From positions 9,424,001 through 9,488,000 of the forward strand of contig JAGUCH010000001.1 of the NCBI GenBank assembly GCA_019096065.1: 64,000 bases of DNA. Reading direction: 5' to 3'. The notes beneath the pieces were generated by a model, which made no database searches, was not told the origin of the DNA, and was given only the letters and a program-made list of their open reading frames with translations. The DNA is from Paracyclopina nana. Taxonomy: Eukaryota; Arthropoda; Copepoda; Cyclopoida; Cyclopettidae. Positions 34,101 to 46,100 of the stretch are shown in pieces. Made by a program: the position numbers and the translations under genes. Numbering within the stretch: position 1 is the first letter of the stretch; each line of letters opens with the position of its first letter.

Positions 34101-37100
34101 CAGGATTCCTAGCTTACGCGACTCGAGCCACGCCCTCTGCGAAGAAAGTCGAGGTCGGAAGGGTTGGACTTGACTTTGGACGCCCCGATCGGAGGAATCA
34201 GAAGAAATCTCGAGATTGGGCGGAATTTACGACTCCGCACCTGCGAGCCGGACACTGGAGTGATCCCGAGAAGAAGGAGGGGACAAGACGTTTAGAAAAA
34301 AGAAAGCCGAACTCAGGACGAGTTCACGGGAATTGCCGCACAGTCAGGCGAAAGTCGCAGTAGACCGCCGCAAAATCCCAAAAGTTAAGATTTAAAATAC
34401 AGTATATTTTGCTCTGCCCACAGCTAACGAAACGCTTTGCTTATTTCTAGCTCCACGAAAAAATTAGGGAAAGTTTTACGAAAAACTTTTCCCCCTTCTC
34501 AAGCTCGCACTTGAGACCAGATCTGCTCACTGCTAACGTAGCTTTTCCCGGTTTTTGCTATAAAAAACCTCTTCTCTCAAGCCCAGCCTTGAGAAGTGCC
34601 CACGTTGCTTTTATTGGTTTTTGCTGTAAAAAACCATTCGCCTACTCTCAAGTACAGACTTGAGACCTCTCACACTTTGCATATACTACAGTTAATCACG
34701 AATTCAAATAAAAACGGACAAGTGATTGACAATTAAATAAAACGACTTTTCTGCTCAAATTATTACGCAAAAGTATCACCAAATTCGCACATTTTGCGCG
34801 CTGAAAAAGAGACCTTTTTCGCAGATTAAATCAGAGTAAAAAAGAGACATCTTTTGAAAAATTCTAAGCTTTGCACTGCAACCCACTTTCAAAAGTTGCA
34901 GAGCCAAGTTCAGCCACATCAAAACCCTTTTTTTTTCACCAGATAAAACTAGTTTGCCTTCAACTCAAAACCCAAGCAAGACAAGCCCATAAATAAACTA
35001 GAAGGGCCTATTATCTTGCCAACTCACGCACACAATTTTGCAACCTTATTCGCTACTCTCGAGCGTGGGCCGCAAGCTGTGTAGCCCCGAGTCATTTCAG
35101 CTCAGAAGAGAAAAACAGGTTTCTGCACAGCCAAATCTGGCCATCTACTCCAAGCATTCCTGCCTTATTTGGGACCCTTTTTCAAAAGAACCCATTATAT
35201 TGCTATAATAAACGAATCAACTGCACTTTACTCGATTTTACGCGCACTTCGCACGCGGAAAAAGAGAACGTGTTTGCTACTCAACTCGCAGAAATAATTT
35301 CAGCTTCCACACTTTTATACGGAAAATAAAGAGTACTCTCTTGAATTAAACTTTGATTCAGCTGCAACCTACTTTCAAAAGTTGCAGAGCCAAGTTTAAC
35401 CACACAAAGAACCCTTTGTTACTTCAATCCAGCCATAAATTGTGAAGCCCAAAATCCTCTTACACACAACCAGCAAAAACCGGCTCCACTCTAATCTTTT
35501 GCACACTTCACGATTCAGCGAGACGGCCCAGCATAAATAGTCTTGAAGGGCATCCAATCCAGCTGACTCACACCACAATTTGGCCAAGCACTCAGCTTCA
35601 AGCCATCATCATCATAAATCTTGCCTGAAGGTTTTAAAGGAGCGGCCTAAAACTGCACCGGCTAAACCACTTTTTGCACACTCGAGACTTCAATAGACAT
35701 AACTTGAAATAAAAACCTTTTGCAAAAATCACCATGGCTTCCAATGAAACCGACACTCACGACACTATGACCCGCGCACTTTATATCGCGAGAATTGCCG
35801 GTCACCTTGACCGAGATGAAGGCCAGGTCGACCGGGAAATTAATGCACTCACGATTCTAAAAGGACCCATCGAAAATGTCATGCCTCTGTGGACCAAACG
35901 CGCGCGTCTCCCCGAGGAGCTCCCTGAAACACAATTGACCCAGCTACAGCTAATTGAAGCCTGGAACACAGCCAGAAGTGAGGAAAATGACATTTGGCCA
36001 CGTGAAAAGTCCGCCTCGGTCTCCGAGCACATTGTGACGATCATGTCAGGCCTGAGGGAGGGATCTGCCTTGATGCAACTTATGCAAGTCATACGCTACA
36101 TCCTACACATAAAAAACTCTGGTATCGACCCGATTGTTGTTCAAATCATCACGTATTTTCTTGGCCTTGAGGCCTTATCCGAGCTCATGGCCGTGAAAGA
36201 GAAGCTTACCGTGGTGGATAACATTCGAGCGGCCATCATATCCGCACTGCCAAACCCTCGCGAAAACATACTGCCTCTAGCTAGAGGAATCGAGATTGTT
36301 TCCATCATACTCGACCAGCAACAGATGCCTCAGAAAAATACTAATGTGCAACGAGAAGCTCAATTAGGAGGCATGAAAAAACCAGTGACTTTCGGGAATA
36401 CGACAACACTTGGAGCCCGGGACCACCTCTCGAGCACACAAAATAACACGAGCCAACCCCAAATGCCCAGCTTTGATGCCAGCCGCTTCCACACCTCGGT
36501 AGATGAAGATACATTATCAGAGGTTCAGACTAAAGTCCTAGCAGGGGAGAATACGACCCCTGAGGAGCAGCGAATATTTTACAACCACTTACGCGATTTA
36601 TATAACGATCAGATAGCGACTACAGCATTAAACGCACTACGAGCCATCTACAGAAAATACGTAGGGAGTGACAAAAACGCGCACCGAGCAACGGAAATTA
36701 AAGCCAGGATTGAGGCCATTACTCGAGATGGAATAGCCCTGGCAGAAAGCCGGGTTCAGCACGAATCCTTCGAGGAACCCATATTTAATAGAATCAGCAG
36801 AATGGATATCTCTAGCGTCAACAATCGTGAAACCGCTTTAGAAGCGGCCTCGCAGCTTGTCGACCCATCGACAAACGAGCGCGACAAGCAGAGAGAGATT
36901 TCAGCCACACTATTATTACTCACGAATGAGCCTAACCTTACTAATCTGCAGAAAGCAGCTTTTCAAGAAGCCTTCGTTAAAAACAGTCAAATGCTCGCAG
37001 CCCCGTCTGGAATTAGCAGCGTAACCTACTCACTCGAAAATAACGAGCTATACGTGCAACCTCCCCCGTGCGGAGCGGTTGCTCATCCGGATGCTAAGAC

Positions 37101-40100
37101 TATTAAATTGATCCGACAGTCTCTGTACACAACGAAATTCGATGCGAATTCCCCTGATAATCTGGACTCTTCGACGATGACCTTTTTTCGAGCCCTGGCC
37201 GACCAAGCATCTCTCAAGCAATGGTCTTGGAAAGCCACAATCGAAGCCCTATGCCTCATGTGCTCTCAAACCACGGTAGCAACAATACACACACTCATGA
37301 TGGAAGGAGAGCAAGCCTTCCCCACCGTTTGGTCATATCTGCAATCATCGTCCCACACTAAGCCATCTTATCATGAAATCACACGAAAAATCAACAATTT
37401 GTATAACAACAATCAGCTAGGCTTCGGTCAAGTGATGGAACGTTTCTTAACACTCCGCACTCACCAATATAAAGGAAGATCGCTAGGCCCAGGATCAGCG
37501 GTCGCAGCCACACTCCTCGACGGTAAATCCTGGTTGGACAATTTCTACCCTAACGATGCCAACTTAATTGACGATCAATTTGAAAAACATTTGGCCAGCT
37601 CGGGCATTAAACCCAACAGCTCAGAGGCTTACCATGCACTAATTCGACTAGTACAAAAGATGATTGGGAACAGTCCTCCACGTGCCCAGAAAGAAAAAGA
37701 GAAGGATCATAGATTGCCTCTCATCACAGGAGCTGAAAATCCAAGGCCACGCGTCCATGCCATTGAAATCGAAGGATCTGACGCAGGATCACAGGCCGAT
37801 TTACGCTCCGTAATACAGAAAATGATTAAAGACGAAATTCAAATTGCCGCTTTACAAGCCGTAAACGCTGGAGCAGCAGCTCAACCCGCTTCAAGCTCGA
37901 ATGAGTTGAACCAATTCACCGACCCTGAAAAGACGGGAGCATGCTTGCTCTGCAATCAAGCAGGCCACTTATTTAAAGTGTGCCGCGAATATCCGAATAC
38001 GCCACGCACACACTTTCGAAACGTAGGCCGCTGCAGCTTTTGCGGAGGCTACCACAGAGCCTTAGAAAATCTACTTTGCTGGAAAATCAAAAAAGAAGCA
38101 TTAAAATGAGCACCAACAATAAAGATTTAATTACACCAAATGCCTCACTAGCAGAGCCTCAAAAAGAGGCTGACAATACAAAAAACGCTGACGCAGACGA
38201 AACTAAGAGTTATAACTACGAGCTACCCCCTTTCATGCAGGGACACTTTTCCCGAGAATGCGGAAAGGCCAGTTTTTCATTCTACAGAGCTCAATCTGAA
38301 GCCAGGAAACTTAAGGAAACAGGAGTAGCAGAAGTAGCCAAAGTGTCCACGAAAACCCAGACTGAGATCGAAAGCACTTGTCATTACTTTGACGACGAGC
38401 CTGCCGATATCATCGAAACGTGGGACTCGGTCAGTAACCAGGGGAAACCTAAAACTGACAAGCCCGTAACAACAATCGAAAATAGCCCACTAGCCGACTC
38501 CAGCGAGGAGAAAACCTTACTAGAGCAAGGCAATATATGGGACTATGCAATTTACTCCTCACTGGCCATACTAGGAGCCTCCTTGGCCACCCAAGCTGTA
38601 AGGAACCCTCTAATTACCAAAGCAGCCTCTACGGCCATCATCATCGCAGTCACTGGCAAAACCGTAGCCGAATACGCTAAGAATAACTTAACCAATTTAA
38701 CTAGATTATTAGGCCTAAATAAGGAAAGCAAAGAAAAAGAAGTCGCATGCCTGAAAATAACCAATCGGACCGTGCCTTGCGAAAGCAGCACTGCTGAGCT
38801 CAACAAAGCACCAGTTACCGAAACAAAACTTGAGACTTCCACCCCTGCTGAGGCCCCAGTCTCGGCCACAGTCGTAGCCGAGACAGCAGAAGCAACAACC
38901 AATAACACAGGTGCAGCTGAAGATGATGATATAATGACCGTAATCCAGTCCAAAATTAATTCAGTGCAGGCAGTAAACTTTAGCACACACGTAAAGAAAT
39001 CCCTAGATGAAGTAGACGTCTGGGGCAACGAGGACATTCAGAGTTGTCATTCACTAGAGTTAAATGACTTGGCAGATCGCCCATTTATTCACGTACAGCT
39101 ACCAGGCCCAGTTTTCATCAAAGCGATGATCGACACGGGCTCGCAAAGCCAAATAATTTCGACGAAGCTTGTAGAAATCATCGAAAATAAATTAGGCTAC
39201 AGCCTACCAAGAGTAGCAACCAGACACAAGCTAAAAGTATTCAACGGCGACTCGATACCTTCTTCCGAGGCAGTAATACTACAAATTCTGCTAGGAGGGA
39301 AAATTCTACTAAGAAAAGTCATGTTTCTAAAAGCAGACGTAGAAACGATGCTATTAATAGGCAATTCGCTTTTCGCACACAACGATGTAAGACTGACTTG
39401 TAAAGGAACCACACAATACGTAGAATTAATTGGAAAAATGTCAAAATACGGTAAAATACCATTGGAATTATCATCGCAGGAGTTTTACCCAGTAATACTA
39501 ACCCATTCCGTGGCGTTGAGTCCAGGAGAGGAAATTACCACGTTGGCATACATCAAAGACGAAGCCCCCATACTGCCAGGCCTCGAGTATAACGAGGACA
39601 CAGAATGGGAGGCCGACGAAGATGACGAATCGATTATCAGCCATATATCCAAATTTGAAAACCAACCTATGCTTTTCGAAGCGGAAGAATTCCTAAAGCC
39701 AGAGTTAACGGATGGCGCAATCACAAAAGCTGACCACAACGGAATGGTGGCCATCAACTTGAGAAACACATGCGAATTTCCAATACGACTTGACGGACAG
39801 CAGATAGTTGGACATGTAAATCTAATCGATTCGCACCGATTTAAAAAGACGGATAAAATAAATCGCATCAACCTGGGACTAAAAGCCATAGCTAGATATC
39901 CTTCCCAGTGTTATTGCCAGCCACACGGAATAATTGCTCAATTCTCAGACGTTAATGGACTCACACGCACCACGTTTAATGCCTTTGACAGAGCAAACCC
40001 ATTAAAAGGTAAAAATAGACCTAAAATTGTATACCGGGACATGCAGCTATTTTTGGCCAGCGACCAACAAGACTCGTACGACCAACTCACAGATGAGTAC

Positions 40101-43100
40101 CTGCAAAAATGGCTCGCGAAGAAAGAGATAACTCACATCCCATGCATATTCGTAATTCCCGTTGAGCAACACTTATCGGGAGAAATGAAGAGGATTCTTT
40201 GCACATGCAATCGACTATTCAACAATTTTAAGCTCTTACACTTAAGGCACAATCATTGTTGCCACCGACACCAAACATTAGCCACAGCCCCTATTACCTC
40301 CTTCCTAGCTGGATACGAATACACAGTTTTAACCATCTTCGCTGACGGCCTTGAATGCTTCAACTTCCAATACCAAAAGAACAAAGGAGAGGATTTCTAT
40401 GACCTCAAAGTAATGGACTCACGGTTGAGACTATACAAATTGGCCAACGATATTCATATAATCCTACACATCCGTCAAGAGGACGTGGAAGACATCGAAT
40501 ACACCACGGCCCTGATATACACTATATTAGGACAATTACGCTTCAAGCAAACGAGCGACTACATTTACGTACGGGCCGTGACCGAATGTCTAATAAACTT
40601 AAACGATAACCCTCTATTTTTGGCCAGTGCAGCAGCCCTCACACTTCTTTCCGGGCAAAAATACTACCCCGAAGAAAGCACTTTTCAAGACCTACGAACA
40701 GACTATAATATACACCACTTTGTCTACATACCCGAAGGCTGCCGCTGCAACCTATGTCTAAAGCGAGAAAATGATCAACCAGTCACGGTCTGCGGAGTAA
40801 AGACAATCTTCGAAGGTCACCTGGGAGAGTACCACAACCGCCAGACACTGATCAGAAAAACCTCAGAACTGGACTTAGTGAGCGCATCACTAGACATAGC
40901 CGAACATACCGAGACGGAGAAACAGCTATTTGAAGAAGTATATCAGCTTCTAATAAATCACCCTTCAAGTATAACGGAGAACACGATATTCAACGGGCTA
41001 GGCGGCTATTTTTTCGCCACCCCTGATGAAGAGTTCGACAAGTTCGATCTGAGCCACATACCTGAAAGCCACAGGGAGAAATTTAGGTCCCTTATGAAAT
41101 CATACAACGACTGCTTCACCAATGACCCACGCGCGTACAAATTATGGAATAGCCCTCCTATAGAGTTCGAAACAAAAGATAACGTAAAGGTCGTGGCCAA
41201 GGCCTATAATATGGGACGACAGGACGTCGCACTCTGTGACCGAAAGATAGGCCTTATGCTGGCCAGTGGCTTGATTGAGCCCGTAGATGCAAGCCTTAAT
41301 AAATTCGGCTCGAGCCCCTGTTTCATTCGCAATAGAAAAAACGATGAAGACACCCCTATGAAGCAGCGCAAAGTCAGATTACTATATGACCTTCAGGAGC
41401 TAAACAGCCACATTGTGTACCGTGAGACAGGCCATGTAATCCCACCAATACAAACACTTTTGCCGATGCTTAATAAGGCCTGTCTGCTAACCACAGTAGA
41501 TTACGCATCGGGCTTCGACCAATGTAGATTAGCAGAAAGCTCAGCTGATTTATCTTGCTTATGCGTAACCTCTCCACGAAGTATTTACAGAGGCCACCTT
41601 TTCAGGCCCAAGACCATCCCGATGGGACTAGCACTATCACCAGTAGTTTTCTCTACAATTGTGCAACAATCCTTACATCCCGAAATACTCGACAGATGCA
41701 CATGCTATGTAGACGATTTGTGCCTGGCACGGATCAAAAACGAGCCCGCTCCCGCAGATGATAACGACTACGAATGCCATTTACGAGACTTCCAGCTCAT
41801 GCTAGAAAGCATGCGCAACTTAAATGCTCTACTTTCATTAAAGAAAAGCAAAGTAGCAGTAAAAGAAGTTGAAGTCTTAGGCCACATAATAAAGATAGCA
41901 CAAAACGGACGAGTAACAATGGAAATGCCACCGAAATACAGGGACGCATTTGACAATTACCCGCCGCCAAAAACCAGAAAGCAACTGCAGCGCTTCGTAG
42001 GCCTCACAAATTGGCTCAGCCAATATTGCCCTAGCCTGGGAGCGTACATAGCCCCGATATTAGATATCCTTGGCACCGACGATGGCCGATCTGGAAAATT
42101 TACCCTTTCTCCATTCCAAGAAAAATGCTTTAAAGCCATTGTCGAAGAAATAAAATTAGGCCTTACGCTAGCCTTACCTTCTTACGGAGAAACATATGTA
42201 ATAGTTGACGCCGGGACGATAAGCTACTCAGCACTGCTGGCGGAAGTGGACTCTCAAGGCAAAATGGTCTGCCTCGGAGCCCACTCGGCCAGATTCCCAT
42301 TAGCTATTGTACTCAATTACTGCTCATTCACAAAAGAATGCGTGGGAGTATTAGCAGCAGTCACACATTATAAGAAAATTCTTGATGCATGCACACGAGT
42401 GATAATTATCACAGATTGCATGGCAATTGCTTCCATCCTCTCGCATTCATTTACCACAAACAATTCGTTCATGACGCGTTTAGCATCTCGATTATATGCA
42501 CTACCATACTCCTGGAGACTGAGAACGGTCCCAAGGGACCAACTAGACGTGGTAGATGTTCTACTGAATAAATTTAAATTCTCGACTGACGAAACGATGT
42601 TTTTCGCCCCTTACAGTAACTCATGCCAGCTTACAAAAGACCTATATGCAGGCAAGCTAGAACTGCCAGAGGATGTGAAAAATAAAGTAATAACCACGCA
42701 GGAACTTCTCACTCATATCTACAACACGTTACTAAATAATGGCCTTCTTTCCAAGCAACTATTAGACAAACGTTTAGCATCGCTCCGAGACAAGTGGACT
42801 GACTTGATAGGCCCATGTGAAAACGAGCCATGGGACGAAGATAGCCTGGTCATTGTCAAAGATGACCCGCATGAAGAACCTATCAAGCACACTCATGAGG
42901 AAGAGATAAATCCATACTCAGCCGTTAGCTACTTAGAAAATAACCCCGTAGTGGAGATACTCTCAGTAAAAAGAGCACCCGAGCCGAGGCTACCGGGAAT
43001 TACTCGCAATTTGCTCATTAAACTTCAGAGAAACTGCGAAGAAACGCAAACTATTGTAAAGCTACTACTCATCAGCGATAAAAAGCACATACCTCCGGAA

Positions 43101-46100
43101 CTTTCAAGCCGCTTTAGAGTACTTGACGCATCGATACTAGTGGCCCGCAAGAACCTAAAAAGGCCCTTTTCGCAGGCCAGCAATACGAAAATATATATGA
43201 GCACTCATAATACAGCATATTTACTAGCATGTACTCACCTATTACATAACCACTTAGGTGCGAATAAAATGAATCTACTCTTTACACAATCTATGTACGG
43301 CACTTACAGTGCAAGAATTGCACGCATTATATCCTCAGCATGCATCCACTGTAGCCTAAACAAACAATCAAACTCCCGTTTTATAGGAAAAAGCCGGTTC
43401 CCACTACCGAAAGCCCCTTTTGACATGGTCTCCATAGATTTAGCATTCTTCGACGAAACACTGATAACCGGCAGAAATGCCACAGTGGCTTTTATAATGG
43501 TAGACATGTTCAGTAAGCTTCTTATAGTCAAGCCTCTCACAGATGCCAAGTTCAAACAAATATCAACCGCCATGGAAGAGATATTCTCCACATATGGCAC
43601 CCCAAAGCACATAATTGCTGACAACGGAGGTAACCTTACTCGAAATCTAGCCATGCAGGAATTAATAAATAAGTATAGCGTGGAGACCGTAGGATTACTA
43701 TTTACCACTCCTCATAAACACACAAATAGTTATGCAGAAAGTAACATACGCCTCTTAAGAAAAGCTCTACTGCTAAATCTGCAATGCTATAATAAAAAGC
43801 AGAGCGAAGTACTAAAATATACAGTGTTCGCCCTCAACAATCGACCGCTAACCTTTTACAAATATGTTGATGAAAAAGGTCACACCATCATTCCTACACC
43901 GTTCAGCCTATTTTTTGACCGAAAGCCCGTCTTTGACATCGGACATGACATTTATGACATTCTTTCGGAAACAGAAAAATTAGTACAGAAAAAACAATGG
44001 GCCGAAATAATACAGGAATACGATGAAAAGGAAGAAGAGAGGATAAAAGTAATGTCAAAGACTGAATCCTTGTCCTTCAAACCAGAAATTGGTAGCCTCG
44101 TGTTCGTTCGACGGTTGCCGGAAAATAAACACAGGCGAAGATTTATGGCCGAGTTACACGAAATTGTTGATATAACGCGCACTCAGGCCACAGTCAAGCC
44201 CTACTTACGTAAAGGAAAAGAACGACAAGTCGGCCTAGACCAAATTAAAATATATCGCTTTCACGAGTTATACTCCATGCTTCCTGAAAAAGTCACCGAT
44301 TTATTACTGCGTACTTATACTCCAGAACAAATTAGCAAAAATGAGAGCTCAAGGGAGATGAGACAATTTCTGACCAACCCTTTGGTCAAACCTCCTCACA
44401 AAAGGAGAACTGACGAGATCTCTGAAAGAGAGCTGGTAGAACAGCTAATTTCGGAAACCACGTCTGACACTACAACCTCGTACGATAGACAACTGCAAAC
44501 CGCCTTAGATGCAGGCAGCATCTTGCAAAGAAAAGCCGCTGATATATTTAAGCCTGAGGACATCGCACGAATAAGACAAAAGGCACAAGATGTGGTTCTC
44601 GAAGATTGGAAACAGTTCAAAATTAGACATAAAGATTCCCCCGAACAAATAAAGGCCCAACTAGGCCTTGACAAAAATATGCCCTCGTTCAGACAGCTAG
44701 CATTAGATAGGGTCAAAAATCAGGCTCCACATCAAGACCCTAAAACAATGGAATACTCCACACCAGACAAACCATCTGAGCCAGTTAACCCAGACTACAG
44801 TTCCATTTCCAAAGCATTCCCGAAGGACCGGGAGCAAAATCAATCATTCGACACTGACGGAAGTTTTTCTCCTGACCACCCTATACTAAACGAGAATAAT
44901 CTACAGGCCGAGCTTTCTAGAATCAATTTCCCGAACCGAAACATGGACCTTGAAATCGAGTCTTTAGCTGACTCCTTCGCTAAGGCCTCCATTGAGCCCC
45001 AAGACCCATTGTTCTCGGGATTACTGCAACCTACAGACCTAACCAAGGCCTTTGACAATACTAAAGAATTCATCGAAGAATTCGAAAAACAGACCAGCTT
45101 TGTCAGCCCAGAGAGTAAAAATAAACTACTAGAAGGCTTTAGGAGACTGTCACGAGCTTTCACTTCTCCTTTTAAATCACCCAAAACACGCCCAGAGGAG
45201 GCAGGCACAGAAATGTCACCCCTGATTCCAAGCACTAACGATCCTTCACACGATCCTGACGTATACGAGGACGTGGGAGAATATGGAGCCACTGCCAGGC
45301 CGCCCACACCAGATGAAGAAGACGAATTAGTCTCACCACCTAGTATAGCAGACGAAATGCTGCGTAGATTGCGAGGCAGAAAACCAATAAATTACAGAGA
45401 AGCAAGAGCATACACAAAAAAGGTACACTATGTGCCACTCGAGCCCAGAGAAGGACCTCTGCCACTGGCTGAAAGGAGAAAACTCCGCGAAATATTCAAC
45501 AGCGACAATGGTGATTCGCCTTATCGAGTCCAGTTGAAACATCACGTATTAAGAGATTGGAAAGGAAAACACGTCGTAGCACCGCGTTTCGACTACGCCA
45601 TCTTCCTCAAGGCGATGGGGTTAGACAGCGAGAGCGACGAGCTACAAAAAACATTAATGAAGCACAGAGTTACGCGAGACGACATGTACCACCTATATAA
45701 AGGAACACTATAGCCCTCAGGCGCCAGGCGTGCCGTCTCTTCTTAGCAACCCGTGCAACACTGCTCCCCAGTACACTCGCTTAAGCCTTGAAAAATGGTG
45801 CTTAACGCATGCAACCTATTAGCTTGGAAATCTGAGAAAAAACAACTAGCACTTGAATTGATAAGACAATATTGGGTGAGAATGAGCTTCTCATCGCCTA
45901 CACTTCACGAACAGGACATTTTACACGAACTGTATGAGTTCGGAGTATACCAACACGTGAAAAAGGTTGGTAGACACAAAGCCTTTGTGCGGGCCACATA
46001 TGACCTCCTGAGGCCTTCCCCATGGCATTCCTTAGTATCACGAGAAACAATATCTTCCCACGGCACCTCAAGCTTGTACAACTTCGACGAGCTAATTGGA

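Larger units (their letters stand above)
33746..35733 (+). other. Long untranslated leader of the giant element
   Basis: About 2 kb between primer site and gag with no convincing coding frame. It holds three copies of a 7-bp-stem hairpin (34497-34665) and a diverged direct duplication (34786-35240 and 35243-35700 approximately). Such leaders usually carry packaging, dimerisation or internal ribosome entry functions; which applies is unknown. Gag starts in a strong context (CACCATGG). Confidence 0.7.

Noticed and set aside
38079..38100. AAAAAAG run as a slippery site for gag-pol
   Set aside because: In the gag register the preceding base is C, so the heptamer is not of the XXXYYYZ type; the ATGA overlap is a simpler explanation.
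38552..39037. 161-codon minus-strand frame opposite Pol
   Set aside because: Shadow of the Pol frame; low-complexity Ser/Val composition and no splice signals.
44840..45307. 155-codon minus-strand frame opposite the Pol tail
   Set aside because: Shadow; Ser-rich complement of Glu-rich coding sequence.
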